The notes below the pieces were generated by a model. That model saw only the letters and a program-made list of their open reading frames with translations. It was not told the DNA's origin and ran no database searches. Positions 1 through 6,676 of a DNA stretch of 6,676 bases are shown here, piece after piece. The translations under genes were made by a program, and so were the position numbers. The DNA comes from Weeksellaceae bacterium (GTDB lineage Bacteria > Bacteroidota > Bacteroidia > Flavobacteriales > Weeksellaceae). The first letter of the stretch is position 1, and each line of letters starts with the position of its first letter. The stretch is from positions 1-6,676 of the forward strand of contig JAKOOI010000188.1 of assembly GCA_022701475.1 (NCBI GenBank), given 5' to 3'.

Positions 1-443
1 TCGCGGCAGGAGATCCCGTGGTGGCACCCAACGTGCACGACAGAACCTATAAAAACAAAACATCAACGGCTGCCAATTTCACGGATCTGCTGACCATTGT
101 GAATACATACAAAGTCATGAACGGGAAACCTGTAATTGTTTCCGTAACGGCTTCCAAGCCGATGGTCTTCAATGAGTTTGAAAAGCATGCCGATGCGATT
201 CTGATCAACTTCAATGTATCCAACCAGGCTGTTGTAGACATCATCACCGGAAAATATGAGCCGTCAGGCCTGCTGCCGCTCCAGATGCCGGCGGACATGG
301 CAACGGTGGAAAAGCAGAAGGAAGATGTTCCTTACGATATGGAGGCCCACCTGGATTCAGAAGGTCACCATTATGATTTCGGATACGGAATGAACTGGTC
401 CGGTGTCATTAAAGATACAAGGACGGAGCAATACAAAAAATAA
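1..443 (+). CDS. GH3 family glycoside hydrolase, C-terminal fragment (5' end outside window)
   Basis: This is the tail of a larger gene. The reading frame is open from the first complete codon at position 3 and ends at TAA 441-443, so about 146 residues are visible. The sequence fits the end of the GH3 C-terminal alpha/beta sandwich domain. It has a strand reading GKPVIVSV, then a helix and the strand ADAILINF, then the family hallmark ITGKYEPSGLLPLQMP (G-x-x-x-PSG-x-LP), and finally YDFGYGMNWSG. GH3 enzymes release terminal sugars from the non-reducing ends of beta-linked glycosides; the catalytic N-terminal barrel is not in view, so substrate cannot be judged. The protein stops about 15 residues after the FGYGMNW motif and has no C-terminal fibronectin-III-like domain, unlike the other GH3 protein here (3652-6108). 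It therefore belongs to a different GH3 architecture and is not a duplicate. The GTG at 18 is an internal Val codon, not a start. A strong terminator follows 31 bases after the stop. Confidence 0.9.
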   Translation, partial: AAGDPVVAPNVHDRTYKNKTSTAANFTDLLTIVNTYKVMNGKPVIVSVTASKPMVFNEFEKHADAILINFNVSNQAVVDIITGKYEPSGLLPLQMPADMATVEKQKEDVPYDMEAHLDSEGHHYDFGYGMNWSGVIKDTRTEQYKK

Positions 444-474
444 GTTACGATCCGTTGATTATAACTGATGCCTG

Positions 475-504
475 AAACCGGGCATTTACGGCCCGGTTTT
501 TCTT
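475..504 (+). terminator. Intrinsic terminator of the upstream GH3 gene
   Basis: A perfect 9-bp inverted repeat, AAACCGGGC at 475-483 and GCCCGGTTT at 491-499, encloses a 7-base loop (ATTTACG) and runs into a T-rich tail (TTTTTCTT, 497-504). It starts 31 bases after the stop codon of the first gene, as expected for a Rho-independent terminator. It separates that gene from the esterase downstream. A second small palindrome, CTTACCT at 502-508 and AGGTAAG at 511-517, overlaps the T-tract. Confidence 0.88.
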
Positions 505-524
505 ACCTTTAGGTAAGTTAAGTT

Positions 525-1838
<1,314 letters not shown>

Positions 1839-2016
1839 AAAGGGATTCGGGCAGCTGGATCCGCCTTCCGCTCCCAATCTTTTTTGCAGGGGATTCCGGT
1901 TTCAGCAGGCCCTGAAGATCATGCAAAAAAGGATTTCCGCTCAAGTCGGGCTGCGTGAAAGCCGTTATATCAACAGTATTCTGTTATTCAGGCATATACT
2001 GATATTTTTGCAGGCA
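1839..2016. other. Intergenic spacer after the esterase, no gene seen
   Basis: No convincing coding region occurs between the esterase stop and the tandem repeat that begins at 2017. The open frame on the + strand across 1816-2037 has a composition unlike any protein I recognise and would overlap the esterase end. The spacer holds a perfect 10-bp inverted repeat (annotated separately at 1879-1931) and a small hairpin, AACAG at 1972-1976 with CTGTT at 1981-1985. Neither has a classical terminator layout on the + strand. Confidence 0.6.
1879..1931. repeat. Inverted repeat, perfect 10-bp arms with an inner 5-bp stem
   Basis: CTTTTTTGCA at 1879-1888 is exactly complementary to TGCAAAAAAG at 1922-1931. 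Overlapping the left arm, CAGGG at 1887-1891 can pair with CCCTG at 1910-1914, giving an alternative or inner stem. The left arm is a T6 run and the right arm an A6 run, so a transcript from the - strand would meet its U-run at the end of the fold, as would happen in a terminator reading leftwards. No leftward gene is visible nearby, so an intergenic repeat or small mobile-element remnant is the alternative reading. Confidence 0.55.
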
Positions 2017-2342
2017 TTAACGCCTTTGCAAACTTAAAAACAGCGGATTGCACCATAAAGCCATTGTGTTCTTCGCGTTCAATTTTATGATGGAATCATG
2101 CAGTCAGGCCTATTATTAATGACTTAGCGCGCTTTATTGAGTGTTAATGCCTTTGCGAACTGAAAAACAGCGGATCGCATCATAAAACCTTTGTGCTCTC
2201 TGCTTTCGATTTTACGATAGAATCATGCAGTCAGGCCAATCATCAATGACTCTTAGCATGCTCTGCTGAGTGTTAATGCCTTAGTGAACTTAAAAACAGC
2301 GGATTGCACCATAAAAACTTTGTGTTCTTCGCGTTCAATTTT
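2017..2342. repeat. Tandem direct repeat, unit 127-129 bp, about 2.5 copies
   Basis: Copy 1 runs 2017-2143 (127 bp), copy 2 runs 2144-2272 (129 bp), and a truncated copy 3 runs 2273-2342 (70 bp). Each begins TTAAYGCCTT and continues through AAAAACAGCGGAT, CATAAA, TTGTG and a TTC-rich stretch ending in TTTT. Copies 1 and 2 also share GAATCATGCAGTCAGGCC (2093-2110 and 2220-2237) and the closing GAGTG. By my hand alignment without gaps, copies 1 and 3 differ at 7 of 70 positions and copies 1 and 2 at 12 of the same 70. The 2-bp length difference is an extra TC in copy 2 near 2250. Copy 3 ends 20 bases before the ATG of the next gene, so that gene's promoter or leader probably lies inside repeat DNA. 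No transposase or open frame is carried by the unit. Confidence 0.9.
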
Positions 2343-2362
2343 TACATTCAAAACAACCTACA

Positions 2363-3241
2363 ATGAAAAAAGCAATCATAACAGGATTATTCCTTTCCGG
2401 TTTAAACAACGTAAACGCCCAGCAATCCATCCCGCTGTATCAGGGCAAGGCGCCGGGTTCGGAAAACTGGACGTACTCCGAAAAAGAAACGGACTCCGAT
2501 CTGTTCAAAACCCATCTGGTCTACAATGTGGCGGCTCCTGCCATCGAAATCTATGCCGCACCGAAGGCAAAAGCCAACGGAACCGTGATCATCATAGCTC
2601 CCGGCGGCGGTTTCCAGAGCCTTTCCATCAATAAAGAAGGAAGGGACCTGGCAAAAGTCCTGCAGGAAAAAGGGATCACGGCCGTGGTTTTAAAATACCG
2701 CCTGCTGGAAACCAGAACCGGTGACCCGGCCCGCGAAATGATGGAAAACATCAAAGACCGGCCTGCCTTCGATGCGAAAACGGCACCGATAAAGGTGATG
2801 GCGGGCAATGATATCAAAACGGCTATCGCTTACCTAAGGAAAAATGCTGGGAAACTGAACATCAATCCGGCGAAATTAGGCGTAATCGGATTTTCTGCCG
2901 GTGCCAGTGTGATCCTGGAAAGCGTGCTCCACAGTGAGGAGGCTTCCACCATCCCGGATTTTGCCGCCTCTATTTACGGTGGTCCCAGTGATGCCGTTTT
3001 GGGCTATCCGGTTCCTGGACAGAAGCTGCCGCTGTTCATCTGTGCGGCGGATGACGACCCGCTGAAGCTCGCCCCGAAATCGGTCCTGCTGTATACCAAA
3101 TGGCACGACGCACAGCAGCCGGTGGAACTCCACATCTATGAAAAAGGCGGCCACGGCTTCGGGATGGGAAAACAGGAAATCCCGGTGGACCAGTGGTCTG
3201 AGGTTTATCTGGATTGGCTGAAATTCCACAAGTTTTTATAA
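2363..3241 (+). CDS. Secreted alpha/beta-hydrolase, BD-FAE / acetylxylan-esterase-like
   Basis: This 292-residue predicted exported esterase has a short signal peptide (MKKAIITGLFLSGLNN, cleavage likely after VNA, residue 19). The mature part is one alpha/beta-hydrolase domain. The strand TVIIIAPGGGF (Pro80, Gly81-Gly83) forms the oxyanion loop, in the place of the HGG motif of related carboxylesterases. GFSAGA is the nucleophile elbow with Ser178. AADDDP places the acid at one of Asp230-232, and GGHGFG gives catalytic His264. The layout resembles the BD-FAE and acetylxylan-esterase-like families that act on hemicellulose side groups; the substrate is inferred, not shown. It is not a paralogue of the 672-1838 esterase: the motifs, length and N-terminal module all differ. 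The leader (about 20 bases, A/C-rich, no Shine-Dalgarno) is usual for Bacteroidota. Upstream lies the 127-129 bp tandem repeat; downstream 410 bases separate it from the GH3 gene. Confidence 0.92.
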   Translation: MKKAIITGLFLSGLNNVNAQQSIPLYQGKAPGSENWTYSEKETDSDLFKTHLVYNVAAPAIEIYAAPKAKANGTVIIIAPGGGFQSLSINKEGRDLAKVLQEKGITAVVLKYRLLETRTGDPAREMMENIKDRPAFDAKTAPIKVMAGNDIKTAIAYLRKNAGKLNINPAKLGVIGFSAGASVILESVLHSEEASTIPDFAASIYGGPSDAVLGYPVPGQKLPLFICAADDDPLKLAPKSVLLYTKWHDAQQPVELHIYEKGGHGFGMGKQEIPVDQWSEVYLDWLKFHKFL

Positions 3242-3651
3242 AATTAAACCATAAAAGCTTAAAGTTTTAAATAATGCTTTTAAAAAGTTCACAAAAATGC
3301 AGATCAAAGATTAATATTATTTCAGTGCGATAAGAATTCCGGAAATATAACAAATTCACTTTCAGGCTAAATCATCAGGTCGCTCCTACGCAGCTCTGTT
3401 TTGGTAATTCATTTTTTCTATGAACAGTAAGTCCCGATGGGACTCATGTAGTTCCATCAGGAGCTAACGGATAGCAGAAAGCCCTTGTATTTTGTGATAA
3501 AAGCTCCGTAGGAGCGACCTGTTGCCTACATTTTAAATTTATCGGACAACAATTCTCAACATTAATAGGGTTAAAAAATGTCTCTTATGTAAAAAGAGGT
3601 CATCTTCGATTTGAAGTAAAAAAATTAAAAAGATCAAACAAATAAATAATT
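3242..3651. other. Intergenic spacer with palindromic element and A-rich leader of the GH3 gene
   Basis: No gene is seen in these 410 bases. Immediately after the hydrolase stop lie weak AT-rich arms (AAAAGC at 3253-3258, GCTTTT at 3276-3281), which are only a doubtful terminator. The composite palindrome annotated at 3376-3521 fills the middle. The last 50 bases before the GH3 start are very A-rich, as is common for Bacteroidota leaders. TCGATTTG at 3606-3613 is one base from the Bacteroidota -7 consensus TAnnTTTG, but I find no matching TTG at the usual upstream distance, so I do not call a promoter. Confidence 0.55.
3376..3521. repeat. Composite palindromic intergenic element (REP/BIME- or MITE-like)
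   Basis: The outer arms at 3376-3395 and 3502-3521 are inverted copies matching at 19 of 20 positions; the core is AGGTCGCTCCTACG on the left and CGTAGGAGCGACCT on the right. Each arm contains its own small hairpin, and two more lie between them: GCTCC-TAC-GCAGC (3382-3394, one mismatch), GTCCC-GAT-GGGAC (3431-3443, perfect), GTTCC-ATCA-GGAGC (3451-3464, one G-T pair) and GCTCC-GTA-GGAGC (3503-3515, perfect). All four share a yTCC-loop-GGr plan. Their start-to-start spacing is about 49, 20 and 52 bases, so the element is roughly symmetric about its centre. From memory, similar GCTCCGTAGGAGC-type sequences recur between genes in Bacteroidota genomes, but I could not verify copy number here. 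No coding sequence is inside. Confidence 0.82.
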
Positions 3652-6108
3652 ATGAAGAAGAATATATCAACAATACTCAAACTGTCTCAGAAAGCAAAAT
3701 ATGCAGGAATGTTTGTAGCTTTAATAGTGACAACCACTTTTGCAAAAGCTCAAAATAATTCAACCATAGCCGTTGGCGGAAAGATATTCAAAGACCTCAA
3801 CAAAAACGGAAATCTGGATGCCTGGGAAGATACCGGGCTTCCGGCGGATCAGAGGATAGCGGCCATCATCAGGGAAATGACCAACGAAGAAAAAGCCGAC
3901 CTCCTCATCGGCACCGGAATGCCCGGCATCGAAGTGCTGACAGGGCCTGTCGGCGATTCAAAACAGGGGCTGGTTCCCGGAGCAGCGGGCGGAACAGCCG
4001 GTCTCGACCGGTTCGGGATCCCTGCCACGGTGGTGGCCGATGGACCTGCCGGCTTAAGGATTGCCCCGACAAGAGACAAAGATCCGAAAACCTATTATGC
4101 AACGGCCTTTCCGGTAGGGACCGCCCTGGCTTCCACCTGGAATAAAACCCTCCTGGAGCAGGTAGGAAGAGCCATGGGAAATGAAGTGAAAGAATACGGA
4201 GTGGACGTCCTGCTGGCACCGGCGCTGAACATCCAGCGGAATCCGCTGAACGGAAGGAACTTCGAATATTATTCCGAAGACCCGCTGGTTTCAGGGAAAA
4301 CGGCCGCTGCCATTGTGAACGGGATCCAGTCGCAGGGTGTTGGTACTTCCATCAAACATTTCGCGGCCAATAATGAAGAAACAAACCGCCTCACCATCAA
4401 TGCGCATGTTTCCGAAAGAGCAATGCGGGAACTCTACCTCAGGAATTTTGAAATCACCGTTAAGGAATCACAGCCCTGGACGGTAATGTCTTCCTACAAC
4501 AAGGTGAACGGCGTGTATACCTCCGATTCAAAAGACCTGCTAACCCAAGTGCTGAGAAAAGAATGGGGTTTCAAAGGAATTGTCATGACCGACTGGTTCG
4601 GCGGCTTCCCCGGCTTCGAATCCATCCGGAACGGCGGGATTTCCGATGTCGTGAAACAGATGAATGCCGGGAACGACCTGCTGATGCCCGGGATCCCGGC
4701 ACAGAAAAAAGTCCTGCTGGAAGCTTTGAATTCAGGGAAAGTCTCCAAAGAGGTGGCCGACCTTAACGTAAAAAGGATCCTGGAATATATTTTCAGAACA
4801 CCCACTTTCGCGCATTATAAGTACAGCGACCGGCCTGATCTTACAGCCCATGCAGCGGTCACCAGAAATGCGGCGGCCGAAGGTATGGTCCTGCTTAAAA
4901 ATGAACGGAATGCTTTGCCTTTCAGCAACAGGCAGAAAGAAGTTTCGTTGTTCGGGGTCACTTCCTATGCCTGGATTACAGGCGGAACCGGGAGCGGAAG
5001 CGTCAATAACAGGCATACCGTTTCTTTACTGGAGGGCCTTAACGCAGCCGGCTATAAGCTGGACCGGGAATTGGCTGACCTCTACAGGCCGTATGCCGAA
5101 AAAGAGCAGGCGGCCGAGAAAGAGAACAGGAAGAAACGGGGGATCCTGGCATTGCCGGAAAGGCTTCCTGAAATGAAAATGGAGGATGCCTTCATTGCGA
5201 AGAAAGCGGAGACCTCGGAAATCGCATTCGTAACCCTGGGAAGGAATTCCGGGGAAGGCGGCGACAGGGTAGTGGACAACGACTTCAATCTCGCGGCAGA
5301 AGAAACCGCAATGCTGGATAAAATATCCAGAGCCTTCCATGCCAGAGGCAAAAAAGTGGTGGTGATTCTGAATATCGGCGGGGTAATCGAAACCGCTTCG
5401 TGGAAAGATAAAGCCGATGCCATCCTGCTGGCCTGGCAGCCGGGACAGGAAGGCGGGCATTCCGTGGCGGATGTGGTTTCAGGGAAGGTGAACCCTTCCG
5501 GAAAACTGACGATGACGTTCCCCATACATTACGCAGACCATGCCTCAGCAAAAAATTTCCCGGGTATTCCTGCGGACAATCCGAAGGAAGTAACCTACCA
5601 GGAAGGGGTGTATGTCGGATACCGGTATTTCAATACCTTCCGTGTGAAGCCTTCCTATGAGTTCGGGTACGGGAAATCATATACGGATTTTACCTATTCG
5701 AATATCAAAACCGGCGCAAAGACGTTCAGTAACGATCTGGAAGTCTCGCTTGAGATAAAAAACACCGGGAAGACAGCCGGTAAAGAAGTGGTGCAGCTGT
5801 ATGTATCGGCTCCGGGCAAAACCATCGACAAACCGCAGTCCGAACTGAAAGCCTACACCAAAACAAGGGACCTGAAACCGGGAGAATCCCAGACGGTGAC
5901 GTTGACGCTTCATCCTAAAGATCTCGCCTCATTTGAACCGGCAAAATCCGCGTGGATTGCTGAAGCCGGAACGTACAGGGTTTCCGTAGGCGCCTCTTCT
6001 TCAGACATCAGGCAGACCACGGAATTTTCCGTCCCGAAAGAACTGGTGGTGGAGAAAGTAAAGCCCATTCTGCCTGCGGACGCAAAGTTTGCAGATCTGA
6101 AACCGTAA
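3652..6108 (+). CDS. Secreted GH3 beta-glycosidase (beta-glucosidase-like), three domains, EF-hand-like loop
   Basis: This 818-residue exported exo-acting glycosidase is complete. Residues 1-33 form a long signal peptide ending AKA before Gln34. Residues 48-59 (DLNKNGNLDAWE) match an EF-hand calcium loop: Asp48, Asn50, Asn52, Gly53, Asn54, Leu55, Asp56, Glu59. The GH3 N-terminal barrel follows (about 65-395), with ADGPAGLR (Asp130), EYYSEDP (Glu209, Asp210), KHFAANNEETNR (Lys235, His236) and VMTDWFGG, whose Asp314 is the expected nucleophile. The C-terminal sandwich (about 403-640) carries EGMVLLKN, GTGSGSVN and NSGEGGDR; Glu535 is the best candidate acid/base. GYRYFNT and FEFGYG-like YEFGYGKSYTDF lead into a fibronectin-III-like domain (about 690-790). 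No PA14 insert is present. Beta-glucosidase or beta-xylosidase action on oligosaccharides is likely, but the exact sugar cannot be read. A Lys/Glu-rich helix at about 482-496 lies in the second domain. A structured terminator follows at 6161-6243. Confidence 0.95.
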   Translation: MKKNISTILKLSQKAKYAGMFVALIVTTTFAKAQNNSTIAVGGKIFKDLNKNGNLDAWEDTGLPADQRIAAIIREMTNEEKADLLIGTGMPGIEVLTGPVGDSKQGLVPGAAGGTAGLDRFGIPATVVADGPAGLRIAPTRDKDPKTYYATAFPVGTALASTWNKTLLEQVGRAMGNEVKEYGVDVLLAPALNIQRNPLNGRNFEYYSEDPLVSGKTAAAIVNGIQSQGVGTSIKHFAANNEETNRLTINAHVSERAMRELYLRNFEITVKESQPWTVMSSYNKVNGVYTSDSKDLLTQVLRKEWGFKGIVMTDWFGGFPGFESIRNGGISDVVKQMNAGNDLLMPGIPAQKKVLLEALNSGKVSKEVADLNVKRILEYIFRTPTFAHYKYSDRPDLTAHAAVTRNAAAEGMVLLKNERNALPFSNRQKEVSLFGVTSYAWITGGTGSGSVNNRHTVSLLEGLNAAGYKLDRELADLYRPYAEKEQAAEKENRKKRGILALPERLPEMKMEDAFIAKKAETSEIAFVTLGRNSGEGGDRVVDNDFNLAAEETAMLDKISRAFHARGKKVVVILNIGGVIETASWKDKADAILLAWQPGQEGGHSVADVVSGKVNPSGKLTMTFPIHYADHASAKNFPGIPADNPKEVTYQEGVYVGYRYFNTFRVKPSYEFGYGKSYTDFTYSNIKTGAKTFSNDLEVSLEIKNTGKTAGKEVVQLYVSAPGKTIDKPQSELKAYTKTRDLKPGESQTVTLTLHPKDLASFEPAKSAWIAEAGTYRVSVGASSSDIRQTTEFSVPKELVVEKVKPILPADAKFADLKP

Positions 6109-6160
6109 AACCGGCCGGCGGCTGAAACAGGACTGCCCTTTCAGGGTTGTATAAGCTATT

Positions 6161-6243
6161 CCTCGGATGTAAAATATGGAAAGCAGGCAGGTACCCCTGC
6201 ATGGATGTTAATGAAAAACAGGTTTACCTTCCGAGGCTTTTTT
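6161..6243 (+). terminator. Structured terminator downstream of the GH3 gene
   Basis: CCTCGGA at 6161-6167 is perfectly complementary to TCCGAGG at 6230-6236, which is followed at once by C and six T residues (6238-6243). Past a mismatch, the stem can continue with G6169-C6228 and TAAA 6170-6173 with TTTA 6223-6226. Inside the closed region sits a second hairpin, GCAGG at 6187-6191 and CCTGC at 6196-6200 with loop TACC. The fold begins 52 bases after the GH3 stop, consistent with an intrinsic terminator. Its branched form is larger than the usual single stem, so a structured regulatory RNA is a weaker alternative. Confidence 0.6.
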
Positions 6244-6374
6244 AAATGAATCATTTGAAGTGCAACGCTGATCCTGGCAGCCCGGATGGGATTCTATATT
6301 TTCACAACTGAAGTACTGCAGGTCATAGCACTGTCTTGGACGGATGATATTTTCAGCCGGATGGAACGGATGGT

Positions 6375-6434
6375 AAAGACAGTCAGAGCGGGCAGGGATG
6401 ATCTTCTGCCTGCTTTGCCTGTCTTTTGATTTTT
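6375..6434 (+). terminator. Long hairpin followed by T-rich tail (terminator or structured RNA)
   Basis: The arms 6375-6395 and 6406-6426 pair over 21 positions: 18 Watson-Crick pairs, two G-T pairs (G6386-T6415, G6390-T6411) and one mismatch (T6383 against C6418), closing a 10-base loop. The outer part is AAAGACAG with CTGTCTTT; the inner part is AGCGGGCAG with CTGCCTGCT. A T-rich tail follows (TTTT, GA, then a run of T to 6434). As RNA, the G-T pairs hold only if the + strand is transcribed; on the - strand they would be C-A mismatches. The preceding gene already has a terminator-like fold 130 bases earlier, so this could end a longer read-through transcript or a short RNA of its own. Confidence 0.55.
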
Positions 6435-6676
6435 AAGAAAATGCATTTGGAATCCGGCAGAAATCCGGCATTGTTTATTGGCCATTGCGGCATTCTGTAT
6501 ATTTCATTATATTTATCTTACAAGGTATAGCGTTAGGAAAAGTTAGCTGGTTTTACTTCCGTGCTGCATAAGTTTCCCGATTTTCAGTTGGTAATCAGCA
6601 TCATTACTATAAAGGATGTAAATGCAACAGTAGAATGATTGTGTACAAAGGAAGATGAATCTTCTTTGCGAAGCAG

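Larger units (their letters stand above)
6109..6676. other. Non-coding 3' flank with two long hairpins, no gene supported
   Basis: No credible gene is seen in these 568 bases. Just after the GH3 stop are CCGGCCGG (6111-6118) and the small hairpin CTGAAA at 6122-6127 with TTTCAG at 6139-6144. Two larger folds are listed separately at 6161-6243 and 6375-6426. AATCCGGCA occurs twice, at 6451-6459 and 6462-6470, 11 bases apart. Near the end, GAAGAT at 6651-6656 pairs with ATCTTC at 6659-6664. The 63-codon frame on the - strand (6294-6485) covers the long hairpin and is judged spurious. Confidence 0.6.

Noticed and set aside
504..511. TACCTTTA as a Bacteroidota -7 promoter element for the esterase
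   Set aside because: It overlaps the terminator tail, lacks a TTG at the proper upstream spacing, and is about 160 bases from the start codon.
2017..2342. CRISPR array
   Set aside because: The repeated unit is 127-129 bp and contiguous, with no short identical repeats separated by unique spacers of regular length, and no cas gene is present.
2284..2634. 116-codon + strand frame overlapping the start of the second esterase
   Set aside because: It is in a different frame from the clear hydrolase gene at 2363 and begins in the tandem repeat; the hydrolase frame carries the full signal peptide and catalytic motifs.
3376..3521. tRNA or other standard structured RNA gene
   Set aside because: The four hairpins do not form a cloverleaf, there is no anticodon arm or CCA end, and the layout fits a palindromic repeat better.
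5026..5525. Two overlapping - strand frames of about 145 codons inside the GH3 gene
   Set aside because: They are mirror frames of a well-supported GH3 coding region and show no independent motifs.
6294..6485. 63-codon open frame on the - strand in the 3' flank
   Set aside because: It spans the long hairpin at 6375-6426, has no recognisable domain or leader, and its basic, Ser-rich composition looks like chance translation of structured non-coding DNA.

Overview
The window looks like part of a flavobacterial (Bacteroidota) genome, most likely Chryseobacterium or a close relative. This rests on several signs: start codons preceded by A-rich leaders without clear Shine-Dalgarno sequences, secreted CAZyme-type proteins typical of the phylum, and AT-rich intergenic spacers full of small palindromes. 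The genus is an inference from protein style and repeat style; no rRNA or marker gene is present.

All four genes lie on the + strand. (1) Positions 1-443 hold the 3' end of a glycoside hydrolase family 3 (GH3) protein, closed by a strong intrinsic terminator (475-504). (2) Positions 672-1838 hold a secreted esterase with an N-terminal immunoglobulin-like/CBM48-like module and a CE1/esterase-D-type alpha/beta-hydrolase domain. (3) Positions 2363-3241 hold a second, unrelated secreted alpha/beta-hydrolase of the BD-FAE/acetylxylan-esterase-like type. (4) Positions 3652-6108 hold a complete three-domain secreted GH3 beta-glycosidase with a canonical EF-hand-like calcium loop just after its signal peptide. 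After gene 4 there are 568 bases without a convincing gene, holding two long hairpins.

Together the genes read as a small locus for plant-polysaccharide breakdown. The two esterases would remove acyl (feruloyl or acetyl) groups, and the two GH3 enzymes would release terminal sugars from the deacylated oligosaccharides. This division of labour is inferred from family membership. No SusC/SusD pair, sensor or transporter lies in the window. The genes are separated by 228, 524 and 410 bases containing a terminator and repeats, so they are probably several transcription units rather than one tight operon.

The least ordinary content is between the genes. There is a 127-129 bp tandem repeat (about 2.5 copies) running up to 20 bases before gene 3. 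A composite palindromic element sits between genes 3 and 4: two 20-bp outer inverted arms, plus four mini-hairpins of one design. A 10-bp perfect inverted repeat lies behind gene 2. A 21-position near-perfect hairpin lies at 6375-6426, and its G-T pairs suggest the + strand is the one that folds as RNA. I saw no phage, CRISPR, transposase, toxin-antitoxin or defence gene, and no clearly new protein system.
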